From NCBI GenBank assembly GCA_024682555.1, contig JAIKZD010000067.1, forward strand, positions 1-37,082: a DNA stretch of 37,082 bases, in the 5' to 3' direction. Under the pieces are notes generated by a model, which worked only from the letters and a program-made list of their open reading frames with translations, did no database searches and had not been told where the DNA came from. This document shows positions 1-8,700 of this stretch, in pieces. This DNA is from Lachnospiraceae bacterium (GTDB lineage: Bacteria; Bacillota; Clostridia; Lachnospirales; Lachnospiraceae). The position numbers were made by a program, and so were the translations under genes. The stretch's first letter is position 1, and the number at the start of each line of letters is the position of its first letter.

Positions 1-128
1 CCGCCATCCATGCAGGAAGGGTTTCTTTAATAGAGAGATCCGGGCAAAGATATAAGGAACGGATTATGGTAAATAACGCAAAAGGGTAAGCACGGGGAAA
101 TTGCAATATTACCGGAAAAGAGGAGAAA

Positions 129-1019
129 ATGAGTAAGAGTCAGGCAAGTATTCTGCTGATATTTGTATTTATGGCAAGGGGTATTTCCTTTTTGTTTTCG
201 AAGGCTCTGATGAAGGACATGTCTCCGATGAGCATCCTTGCGGTCAGATTTATTCTGGCTTTTATCATTCTGGCCGTTCTGTTTCATAAGAAGTTTTTGT
301 CAGCTGACAGAAAGTGTGTCAAAAACGGGATCATTCTCGGATGCTTATATACGGTCTGCATGACATTCGAAATGTACGGATTAAGACTTGTGGATACCGG
401 TGTCAGCGCGCTTATAGAGAACATGGCTATAGTTCTCGTCCCGCTTTATGTGGCGGCCCTTACAAGAACGCTTCCGGGGGTAAAAACGATGTTATGCGCT
501 GTCTTTGCCGTAACGGGTGTCGGGTTTCTTTCCATAGATCAGGGAAGAAACAGCGGAGGAGGCCCGGGTATCATTCTCATCCTGTTAGCTGCAATGACCT
601 ACGCTGTATGCATATTGTATACGGAAAAAATAAGCCATGATTCGGATCCGGTTGCCATCGGTATCATCCAGCTGGGGACCATGGGATTTCTGAGCCTGTT
701 TATTTCATTTTTTGCAGGTGGTTTCGGACTGCCTCAGACCGGAAAACAGTGGGGAATGCTGGCGATTCTTGTTCTGGTATGCAGCTGTTTCGGATTTGCC
801 TTCCAGCCCCTCGGGCAGAAATACTTAAAGGCAGAAAGTGCCGCGGTCCTGACCGTGGTAAATCCTCTTACGGCAAGTGTCCTTGGGATATTAGCCGCCG
901 GGGAAAAGCTCACGGGACTTAAGCTCATCGGCTATATCATCATACTTGCGGTCCTGGTCTTTTATAATATTTCGGCGAAAAACCTCCATCTGACTCATTC
1001 GGGTGCGGGCAGTTCATAA
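129..1019 (+). CDS. EamA/DMT-family permease
   Basis: A 296-residue, very hydrophobic protein with about ten predicted membrane helices in two halves, the layout of the drug/metabolite transporter superfamily with two EamA repeats. The first repeat begins near residue 8 and contains the family-like stretch around residues 20-50 (FSKALMKDMSP followed by AVRFILAF); the second starts near residue 155 and ends with a helix rich in Val/Ile before a short polar tail. An AGGAG ribosome binding site lies 3-4 bases before the ATG. Length is normal for the family. Substrate cannot be told from sequence; members move metabolites, and some in polysaccharide loci move lipid-linked or nucleotide intermediates. 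It converges on the cytidylyltransferase gene with only 15 bases between the stops, so its membership in the glycan locus is positional only. Confidence 0.88.
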   Translation: MSKSQASILLIFVFMARGISFLFSKALMKDMSPMSILAVRFILAFIILAVLFHKKFLSADRKCVKNGIILGCLYTVCMTFEMYGLRLVDTGVSALIENMAIVLVPLYVAALTRTLPGVKTMLCAVFAVTGVGFLSIDQGRNSGGGPGIILILLAAMTYAVCILYTEKISHDSDPVAIGIIQLGTMGFLSLFISFFAGGFGLPQTGKQWGMLAILVLVCSCFGFAFQPLGQKYLKAESAAVLTVVNPLTASVLGILAAGEKLTGLKLIGYIIILAVLVFYNISAKNLHLTHSGAGSS

Positions 1020-1022
1020 AAT

Positions 1023-1062
1023 AAAGATCCTGCATCAGCTTTCTGCAGGATCCAGGATCTTT
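1023..1062 (-). terminator. Hairpin terminator for the cytidylyltransferase operon
   Basis: A perfect 9-bp inverted repeat (GATCCTGCA at 1026-1034, TGCAGGATC at 1044-1052) with a 9-base loop. Read on the minus strand it is followed by TTTATTTTAT, as expected of an intrinsic terminator. The stop codon of the minus-strand gene lies in the loop. A second CAGGATCTTT copy (1053-1062) can pair with 1023-1032 instead, giving an alternative 10-bp stem. On the plus strand there is no clean T-run, so termination of the permease gene is less certain. Confidence 0.6.
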
Positions 1063-1793
1063 AAACATTTTTCCAGATCATTATCCGTAGTCACTTTGAA
1101 ATTGTTTTCATCCCCTTTTATTATCGCAACGTCAAGTCCCGCAATTATGGCAGGTTCCGATGATCCGTTTATCTTAAGGATCTTATCGGGTAGTAAAGCC
1201 TTTACGGCATCGTAATATTTTTCCAGTCTGAATGCCTCGGGAGCCTGGCCTGCATATATTTTTCCCCTGTCAAGAAGAGAAGAGATGCTGACGCCGTCCT
1301 CGGAAAGGTATACCGTGTCCTTCATGGGAAGGGCAGGCATCGCTCCGTCGTGGGATCTGCAGGCATCGATGCACTCGTTAAGAAGCTTTGCGGTTACAAA
1401 AGGTCTGGCCGCATCATGTATTATGACCACGTCACTATCGGTTTCTCCGGACCTGCCCGTTGTACATACCGGATCACCGCCTTTTTTTTCATAATAAGCA
1501 AGAATGCCGGTCAGCCCGTTATAGATCGAAAGCTGTCTGTTTTCACCCGGATCGGAGAACCCGATGAAGCTTTCCGTGAATCTGCCGCCTGTCAAAGCAG
1601 CGGCATCGGATGATATGGCATCACGCCATTTTGCATCCGCAACGATCTGCACATGATCGACTGCCCTACAGCTCAGAACCGCCTGTATGCAATGACTGAT
1701 CATCATGTGTTTTCCTGTTTTGATATATTGCTTGGGGATATCGGAGCTTATCCTTGTTCCGACTCCGCCTGAAAGTATCAGTGCCGTGTTCAT
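1035..1793 (-). CDS. TarI/IspD-family cytidylyltransferase (probable polyol-phosphate cytidylyltransferase)
   Basis: 252 residues with the IspD/TarI fold signature: the nucleotide-binding start ILSGGVGTRI with the PKQY motif (residues ~6-24), the HDAARPFV block in the middle, a QAPEAF segment (the QTP-x-F position of the family), and the C-terminal GDENNFKVTT-D-DL motif. The family transfers CMP from CTP to a polyol phosphate: methylerythritol 4-phosphate for IspD, ribitol 5-phosphate for TarI. It follows a TarJ-like dehydrogenase by 48 bases in what looks like one operon, which favours a CDP-ribitol-type product over isoprenoid synthesis, but this is inference. A GGAGAGGA site sits about 6 bases before the ATG. 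It could still be the cell's IspD; no other copy can be checked here. Confidence 0.82.
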   Translation of the reverse strand: MNTALILSGGVGTRISSDIPKQYIKTGKHMMISHCIQAVLSCRAVDHVQIVADAKWRDAISSDAAALTGGRFTESFIGFSDPGENRQLSIYNGLTGILAYYEKKGGDPVCTTGRSGETDSDVVIIHDAARPFVTAKLLNECIDACRSHDGAMPALPMKDTVYLSEDGVSISSLLDRGKIYAGQAPEAFRLEKYYDAVKALLPDKILKINGSSEPAIIAGLDVAIIKGDENNFKVTTDNDLEKCLKILDPAES

Positions 1794-1841
1794 AAATATG
1801 ATCCTCTCCGGTTATGATCTTTATGGAAAACTTAAAAGTGT

Positions 1842-2894
1842 TCAGCCGTCCATAACACACATGATCTTGATATATTCCTCCGTTTTATCCCTCATTATCA
1901 GGAAACCTTTCTCGATCTCTTCGATGGGGTAACGGTGAGTGATGAGTTCCTCGGGATGTATTAGACCGTTTTTGAGCGAATCCGCAACGTATATCCAGTC
2001 ATCTTTTTCGCCCTTAAAAGAAGAATTCCATGTACCGTGAAGTGTCAGCTGGTTTCTAAGGATCTTCCAGTATGTGTCTCTTTTAAGGGCCATATCAGAG
2101 TGGGGATTGCCCACAAGACACACGCGTCCTCCGGGGGCAGAGTATTCCACCGCCTCACCGTAAGTGACACTGTTTCCGACTACTTCAAAGGATACGTCAA
2201 ATCCAAAGCCTCCGGTTTTTGAATCGATCCATTCCTTTACATTTTCATTTCTCAGGTCGCAGAAATTCTCTTTTTTCAGGCCGAGCTTCAGAGCCTTCTC
2301 TCTTTGAATGTCATGATTTCCGATAACGGAAATGTTTTCATACCCCATGGAGAGAAGATGCATAAGGATGAAAAGTCCTATCGTCCCCGATCCATATATG
2401 GCTATGGATTCATCCCTTCCGATCTCCCCGAACCGGCTGATGGCATGATGGGCAACCGACATGGGTTCAAGCATGGCAGCCTGTTCATAGGTCACATTAT
2501 CCGAAAGTTCTATGAGATTCCATTCGGGAACCCTGACATACTGTGCAAAACCTCCGTCGGATCTTGAACCGAGATAATCGTAATGCTTGCACATCTCATA
2601 TTGCCTGTTGGTGCAGGGAATGCATTCCATGCAGGGAATGAGCGGGAAGATGCCGACCTTTTTTCCAAGCCATTTTTCGGACACATCCGGACCGCATTCC
2701 GCAACCTGCCCGGCAAATTCGTGTCCGATGACAAGCGGCATATTATGGGCTCCGTCTTTATAGACTCTGGGAATGTCGGATCCGCAGATCCCGCAGTTTT
2801 TAACGTTTATAAGGACTTCATGTTCACCCGGAACCGGCCGGTCTTTATCCTGCAGCTGAAATCTGCCTATATCACTTAATATCCAAGCTTTCAT
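1842..2894 (-). CDS. Zinc-dependent polyol-phosphate dehydrogenase (GatD/TarJ-like MDR family)
   Basis: 350 residues with a full medium-chain dehydrogenase layout. Catalytic-zinc region CGICGSD and GHEFAG are near residues 34-65; the structural-zinc lobe has four cysteines spaced C-x2-C-x2-C-x7-C near residues 90-105; the Rossmann segment YGSGTIGLF lies near residue 165. Closest relatives in layout are galactitol-1-phosphate dehydrogenase (GatD) and ribulose-5-phosphate reductase (TarJ). It is first in an operon with a TarI/IspD-like enzyme; TarJ would reduce ribulose 5-phosphate to ribitol 5-phosphate for activation by that partner. I chose the ATG at 2894 (protein begins MKAWIL) because a GGAGA site lies 6 bases upstream; a longer reading to 2915 lacks one. 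Exact substrate is not proven. Confidence 0.82.
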   Translation of the reverse strand: MKAWILSDIGRFQLQDKDRPVPGEHEVLINVKNCGICGSDIPRVYKDGAHNMPLVIGHEFAGQVAECGPDVSEKWLGKKVGIFPLIPCMECIPCTNRQYEMCKHYDYLGSRSDGGFAQYVRVPEWNLIELSDNVTYEQAAMLEPMSVAHHAISRFGEIGRDESIAIYGSGTIGLFILMHLLSMGYENISVIGNHDIQREKALKLGLKKENFCDLRNENVKEWIDSKTGGFGFDVSFEVVGNSVTYGEAVEYSAPGGRVCLVGNPHSDMALKRDTYWKILRNQLTLHGTWNSSFKGEKDDWIYVADSLKNGLIHPEELITHRYPIEEIEKGFLIMRDKTEEYIKIMCVMDG

Positions 2895-2988
2895 CTTTTT
2901 TCTCCGTATGTTCATGTCATAATTCCGGGGCGGAAATCCGTCTGACCGGCACCCAATTTAACAAAAGACTGTTTTGATCCGATATCAT

Positions 2989-2997
2989 ATTATACCA
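2989..2997 (-). promoter_or_regulatory. Extended -10 promoter of the dehydrogenase-cytidylyltransferase operon
   Basis: On the minus strand the sequence reads TGGTATAAT, a perfect TATAAT with a TGn extension. No good -35 box is seen at the usual distance, which is common for extended -10 promoters. It would give a leader of roughly 90 bases before the ATG at 2894. The 271-base divergent gap (2895-3165) contains nothing else that I can recognise apart from the plus-strand candidate promoter. Confidence 0.5.
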
Positions 2998-3104
2998 TAG
3001 TTTTTTATAAAGATGATGCGGCATATAATGAAGGTTTATCCGCTTAAAGTCGGTTTCTGAGACAGATCAGGCACGGAGTAATCATTCCATTTAGGCCTTT
3101 ATTA

Positions 3105-3113
3105 TGCTATCAT
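3105..3113 (+). promoter_or_regulatory. Candidate extended -10 promoter for the NeuB-led run
   Basis: TGCTATCAT, an extended -10-like element about 50 bases before the synthase start, with a poor -35 match. It is the best candidate in the divergent gap for the plus-strand glycan genes. Support is weak. Confidence 0.3.
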
Positions 3114-3165
3114 TAAAAGCGGAAAAAAGAAAAGAGCATTAACTGCTATCAAAGGAGGGATTATC

Positions 3166-3999
3166 ATGCCCGAGCATGTATTTGTTACAGCTGAAATAGG
3201 CATCAATCACAACGGGGACATGGAGATATGTAAGAAGCTCATTGACTGGGCAGTCCTTTCGGGTTGTGATGCCGTAAAGTTCCAGAAAAGAACCATAGAT
3301 AAGGTATATACAAAGGAGTATCTCGACAGCTACAGGGAGAGCCCCTTCGGTACCACGCAGAGAGCCCAGAAGGAAGCCCTTGAGTTTGGAAAAGATGAGT
3401 ATGATGAGATCGACCGTTACTGCAAAGAGAAGAAGATAGAGTGGTATGCGTCTGCGTGGGATACCGACTCCCAGCTTTTCTTAAGACAGTATGATCTCCA
3501 TTACAACAAGGTTGCGAGCGCAATGCTGACCAATATGGAGCTCTTAAACCTTATAGCCGAGGAAAAGAAATACACCTTTATAGCCACCGGAATGAGTGAT
3601 TATGAAGAGATCGATGAGGCGGTGGACGTATTTAAAAAGTATAACTGCCCCTTTGAACTTATGCATTGTAACAGCACCTATCCAATGCCCAAGGAGGATG
3701 CCAACCTAAGACTCATTCCCGCCCTGAGGGAACGGTACGGCTGTAAAGTGGGCTACAGCGGACACGAGACCGGAAGGATCATATCCACATCCGCAGTGGC
3801 TTTGGGTGCTACAAGCATTGAGAGGCATATCACTCTTGATAATACCATGTACGGTTCGGATCAGGCCGCATCCCTCAATGTAAAGGACCTGATGAGACTG
3901 GTTGAGGATATAAGGCTTGTTGAACTGGTGCTCGGCGACGGCAAGAAGGTCCTTACCGAAAAGGAGCTTGCCACCAGAAAGAAGCTGAGAGGCTATTAA
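3166..3999 (+). CDS. neuB: NeuB-family nonulosonate synthase, short form without SAF domain
   Basis: 277 residues matching the TIM-barrel half of sialic-acid-type synthases, which condense phosphoenolpyruvate with a six-carbon amino sugar to give a nine-carbon acid. Visible motifs: AEIGINHNGD (9-18), DAVKFQK (35-41), TGMS (141-144), HCNSTYP (167-173), GYSGHE (196-201), SIERHITLD (217-225) and YGSDQAASL (229-237). Usual NeuB proteins are about 340 residues with a C-terminal SAF (antifreeze-like) domain; this one stops at the point where that domain would begin, with ELATRKKLRGY. The next gene starts at once, so there is no frameshifted remainder. An AAAGGAGGG site precedes the ATG. The neighbouring CMP-sugar synthetase supports the role. 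Sugar substrate (sialic, legionaminic, pseudaminic or other) cannot be told. Confidence 0.85.
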   Translation: MPEHVFVTAEIGINHNGDMEICKKLIDWAVLSGCDAVKFQKRTIDKVYTKEYLDSYRESPFGTTQRAQKEALEFGKDEYDEIDRYCKEKKIEWYASAWDTDSQLFLRQYDLHYNKVASAMLTNMELLNLIAEEKKYTFIATGMSDYEEIDEAVDVFKKYNCPFELMHCNSTYPMPKEDANLRLIPALRERYGCKVGYSGHETGRIISTSAVALGATSIERHITLDNTMYGSDQAASLNVKDLMRLVEDIRLVELVLGDGKKVLTEKELATRKKLRGY

Positions 4000-4073
4000 A
4001 GACCGGCGCCTTAGCGAAAATGTATGACAACAGGACCAATAATATAACCGAAAGGACCGTCAGTTTGGAACAG

Positions 4074-4805
4074 ATGTCTGAAACACGGAAAACGGCAGCC
4101 TTTATCCCGGTAAGGGGCGGCTCAAAATCCATACCGCTGAAAAACATAAAGATGCTCAACGGACATCCGCTCGTTTACTGGACCGTAAAGGCGGCATGCG
4201 AGTGCAGATATATAGATGAAGTCTATGTATCGACCGACAGCGAAGAAATAAAGGATACAGTGGAAGCCTTCAGGGGCCCGGCTGAAACCTCCGGAAACCG
4301 GGGAGAAGATCCGGATGGAATAACCGGCGTTGAAAAGCTCCGGGTGATCGGAAGATCTCCGGAAACCTGTACGGATACGGCATCCACGGAATCTGCAATG
4401 CTTGAATTTGCCGGGAATGTTACGGACTGGGACAATATTGTCCTGATACAGGCTACGTCCCCGTTACTAAGATCGGAAGATCTTGACAGGGGGATGGAGC
4501 TGTTTATGTCGGAGGGTACCGACAGTGTATTTTCGGGAGTCAGGAAAAAGCAGTTTCTGTGGCATGATGACGGCGAATATGCGGCACCGACCTATGATCC
4601 CCTTAACAGGCCGAGAAGGCAGGATTATCAGGGATATATCGTGGAAAACGGCGCTTTTTACATCACGGGAAGAGAGCAGCTGTTTGAAAGCGGGTGCAGG
4701 ATGTCGGGGCGCACAAAGGTCTGTGAGATGAGCGAATCCGCGATCTATGAGATAGATGAACCGGAAGATTTCATTGTCATGGAAGCTATTATGAAAAACA
4801 GGTAA
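4074..4805 (+). CDS. neuA: NeuA-family CMP-nonulosonate cytidylyltransferase
   Basis: About 243 residues beginning MSETRKTAAFIPVRGGSK. The IPVRGGSKSIPLKN motif (P-loop-like CTP site), VYVSTDSEEI, LIQATSPL and the C-terminal YEIDEPEDF block are those of acylneuraminate cytidylyltransferases, which activate the NeuB product with CTP to give a CMP-sugar donor. It follows the NeuB gene closely and is surely co-transcribed. The start is uncertain. The frame is open to an ATG at 4020 with no ribosome site; a TTG at 4065 has AAGGA eight bases before it; the ATG at 4074 gives the usual short N terminus, with GGA four bases upstream. I use 4074. Residues ~70-110 are a somewhat long insert (PAETSGNRGEDPDGIT) relative to compact NeuA proteins. 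Confidence 0.83.
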   Translation: MSETRKTAAFIPVRGGSKSIPLKNIKMLNGHPLVYWTVKAACECRYIDEVYVSTDSEEIKDTVEAFRGPAETSGNRGEDPDGITGVEKLRVIGRSPETCTDTASTESAMLEFAGNVTDWDNIVLIQATSPLLRSEDLDRGMELFMSEGTDSVFSGVRKKQFLWHDDGEYAAPTYDPLNRPRRQDYQGYIVENGAFYITGREQLFESGCRMSGRTKVCEMSESAIYEIDEPEDFIVMEAIMKNR

Positions 4806-4879
4806 CCGGCCATAAGAGCTGTAAGGGGACATTTTCGCAAATACGGAAAATGAGAAAGGATAAGGAGGAACAGGGGTAA

Positions 4880-5545
4880 ATGGAGAAATTCGAACTTTTG
4901 GCATCGATGATGTGTGCCGACTACAGGAATCTTGAAAAAGAGGTCAATGAACTGGACAGCGGAGGGATAGATTCGTTCCATATAGATATCATGGACGGAC
5001 GTTATGTTCCGAACTATGCCATGTCTCTGAATGACATGCGCTGCATAAGATCTCTTACGGAAAAACCCCTGGATGTACATCTGATGGTGGAGCATCCGAA
5101 CAATACGGTTGAACTCTTTATCAAGCCTCTAAAGGAGGGAGATACCATATATATCCATCCCGAGGCGGAATATCATCCTTCCACCACGCTTCAGAAGATA
5201 ATAAATGCGGGTATCACTCCGGGAATAGCAATAAATCCGGGAACCAGCGTTGAAACAATATATGAGATGTTAAGAATAGTGGATAAGGTGCTGGTAATGG
5301 CTGTTAATCCCGGAAATGCCGGACAGATGTTCATGCCTTATGTTCACAAGAAATTTGAAAAGCTTTTTGAACTGAAGGATGAGATGGGCTTTGACATATA
5401 CTGGGACGGCGCCTGCGGTGCCGACAAGATACAGAAATATGCACCCTTAGGAGTCAGGGGTTTTGTACTGGGAACCACACTTCTGTTTGGAAAGAACAGG
5501 CCCTATGGAGAAACCCTGGAAGCTATAAGAAGACTTGAGTTTTGA
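4880..5545 (+). CDS. rpe: Ribulose-phosphate 3-epimerase family protein
   Basis: 221 residues with the Rpe TIM-barrel signatures in order: HIDIMDGRYVPN (~34-45), DVHLMVEHP (~66-74), IYIHPEAEYH (~90-99), GIAINPGTS, VLVMAVNPGNAGQMF and a phosphate-loop end FVLGTTLLFG. The catalytic Asp of the usual VDGG motif is kept in WDGACG, with Trp and Ala/Cys replacing the normal Val and Gly. Rpe interconverts ribulose 5-phosphate and xylulose 5-phosphate. In this locus it may supply ribulose 5-phosphate to the TarJ/TarI-like pair or epimerise a related sugar phosphate (inference). AAGGAGG lies about 12 bases upstream, with a closer GGGG. A nine-codon ORF (start 4850) ends directly at this gene's ATG and could couple translation. 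Confidence 0.8.
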   Translation: MEKFELLASMMCADYRNLEKEVNELDSGGIDSFHIDIMDGRYVPNYAMSLNDMRCIRSLTEKPLDVHLMVEHPNNTVELFIKPLKEGDTIYIHPEAEYHPSTTLQKIINAGITPGIAINPGTSVETIYEMLRIVDKVLVMAVNPGNAGQMFMPYVHKKFEKLFELKDEMGFDIYWDGACGADKIQKYAPLGVRGFVLGTTLLFGKNRPYGETLEAIRRLEF

Positions 5546-5716
5546 GACAGGAAGATAAGAGTTTTGAGATTTCATACGAAATCATAATGTGGAAAAATCC
5601 GGTGAACCGATACTGTGAAATGATTGACGGAAAATGAAGATGAGCAGGTGAAAGATCATAGTAGAAGATCCGGAAAAGATAATAAAAAATATCAGAGAAA
5701 CAACAGGAAAACAAGC

Positions 5717-8700
5717 ATGGAAAACAACCAAAACTCATATTTTATCGCATCGGAAGATGACTACAGGAGGCTGAGCGACAAAAAGATACTGATCGTCATA
5801 GTATCCTATAATTCGGCTCATCTGATGGAGGAAAACATAAAGAGTATAAGGGCAACCCTTCCTGAGGATCTGTATAAGATCGTCGTTGTTGACAATGCCT
5901 CGACGGACGGAGTGACAGACTATCTTGAGAGGCAGGGAGATATTATCCTTATCAAAAATGACACAAACAAGGGCTTTTCTCCTGCCTGTAACCAGGGTGT
6001 AAAGGCGGCTGCCGGGACCGGGTATGAGACAGCGGATGTTTTTTTCCTTAACAATGATACAAGGCTTTGCGATAATTCCCTGTACTATCTGATGAAGGCT
6101 CTTTATGAGGATGAAAGCACAGGAGCCGTCGGAAGCATATCCAATTATGCCGGCAACAGGCAGCAGATGAGCATCGACCTTGACAGGGCCGAGAAATACC
6201 TGGATCTTGCCAGGCTCATAAACATACCTAAAGAGGACTGTACCGATGAGAGGGTAAGACTTTCGGGGTTTGCCATGCTCATAAGGAGAAAGCTTTTTGA
6301 TGATATAGGCGGGTTTGATGAGGACTTTGCCCCGGGCTATTTTGAGGATGACGCCCTTTCCATGGAGATACTGAAAAGGGGTTACCGCCTGAAGGTGGTA
6401 AATAACAGTTTTATCTACCATGCGGGCAGTCAGAGTTTTGCAAAAACAGATGATTACGAGACACTTCTTAACGATCACAGACAGCTGTTTATTAAGAAAT
6501 ATGGCTTTGATATCATTTCCTACGCATACGGAAGTGAAGTCCTGCCAATGAAACTTCCTTATAAACCCGGGGACAGTTTCGGGGTGCTTCAGCTTGGAGC
6601 GGGCTTAGGTGCCGATCTTAAGGCAATCAGAAACAGGTTCAAAAATGCATATACTGCAGGAATTGAATTTGATGAGAATCTCTGCAGAATAGCAGGGCAT
6701 ACGGAGAATATTTTTCCGTCAATAGAGGCTGTAAGGCAGGCGGATTCCGGCTTCAATGCCCTCATCATAGATCCCGACATAATAAAGAACATGTCAAAAG
6801 AGGAAAAGGAAGCCCTTGTGGCTCTTTGCCGCCCGGATGCGGTGCTGATCACAAAAGATCATGCTCTTGAAGATTTTCCCTTTGATAAGGTTAAGCTCAT
6901 CGTATGGGATATGGACGATACCTTCTGGCAGGGGACGCTCAGCGAGGAAAACGTTACGATACCTGCCGGTAATATCGAGCTTGTAAAGGAACTGACCAAT
7001 AACGGGATCATTAACAGCATTTCCTCGAAAAACGATGAGGCACCCGTGATGGAAAAGCTGAAGGAAGCGGGCGTTGACGATCTCTTTGTCTTTAATAATA
7101 TCAACTGGGAGGAGAAGGGACCCCAGCTTGCAAAGAAGATAGAGAGAATGGGTCTCAGGGATGAAAACGTTCTTCTGATAGATGATAATCCGAGGAATCT
7201 TGAGGAGGCCAGATTTGCTTCAAAAAATCTTCTTACCGCAACTCCGGATATCCTGCCCTATCTCATAAATCATGTGCTCAAACTGGGCGGAAGCGACAGG
7301 GAACATAAGAGGCTTTCCCAGTATAAGCTGCTTGAGAAAAAAACAGAGGCAATGGATACTTTTTCCTCAAAGGAAGCTTTTCTCTATGAGAGTAAGATAA
7401 GCGTTGCCGTATGTAAAAACTGTCTTGAGGAGCTTGACAGGATCGCGGAGATGGTTTCAAGGACCAACCAGCTCAACTATACCAAGAACAGGGATGATAA
7501 GGAACTCCTCACAAGGCTCATAACCAATGACTGGAATGACTGCGGATATGTCCGGGTAAGGGATAAGTTCGGTGATTACGGGATCGTCGGATTTTACTGC
7601 TATAACACCAGGGAAAAAAAGATGGAGCATTTCCTTTTTTCCTGCAGGATCCTGGGAATGGGTGTGGAGCAGTATATCTACAATCTTTTGGGGTGTCCGG
7701 ATTTCGAGGTTAAGGATCCGGTGGCTTCCGTTCTCTCAAAGGATGCGGATACGCCATGGATAACCGAGGATACGGGTGCGGAGGTTACCGCTGACAGGGT
7801 GCGGGATAACAGGATAAGGATCCTGTTAAAGGGACCCTGTGACATGAGTGCCATAGAGCCTTATCTCACAGGCGGAAATATCACGACGGAATTCAATTAC
7901 GTCAATGAGTACGGTTTTGTGACCACGGGCCAGAATCATACGGCCCACATAAGACAGAGCCTTGAACTGTCACCGGAAGAGATAGATGAGATAATAAATG
8001 ATGTCCCGTTTATAGTACATGGTGATTTTGAGACCAAGCTCTTTTCGGAGGAATATCATATCATATGTTTAAGCCTTTTACAGGATCTGAGCGCCGGTCT
8101 TTACAGAAACAGGAAAACCGGGACATATATATCCTTCAGCAGCAAAAACTTTGACCTGACATCGTCTGAGTTTAAGCAGAGGTTTATCGACAAGACGGTT
8201 CAGGGACATGATTTTGACTTTACGCAGGAGATAATCGACAGGTTTGCGGAAAACTGGGAGTTTGTCGGCAGCACGCCCCTTGATATGCTTTTGTCAAACC
8301 TTGATTTTATCTATGATCATGTCAAAGGAAATCCCCTGTTTATCCTGATGCTTGGAAGCGAACGCGATTACGAAGGATATAACGAGGAATTTGCGGGGCT
8401 TTGCGATGTCTACAGGGAGATCAATCCCATAATAGAGAGCTTTGCCGCGGATCATGACAGGATAAGGGTCATCAATCCCACGCCCTATATTCACTCACAG
8501 GAAGATTTTGCCGACTGCATCAATCATTTTTCGAGAAACGTTTATTACGGTATCGCAGGGGAGATCTGTGATCGTATCAATGAAGTGGTGGAGAGGCTTG
8601 CAAAGGAAAGAAACACTGCCTCAAAGAACATAGATAAAAAAGCCTATGATGAGTTTGTGAGAGGGCTTTCGGGGAAGAACGGTACGGACGAATATGATGT

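Noticed and set aside
3-89. Open frame from the left edge ending in TAA at 87-89 (…SGQRYKERIMVNNAKG)
   Set aside because: It could be the tail of an upstream gene, but 28 residues without a motif are not enough to support it.
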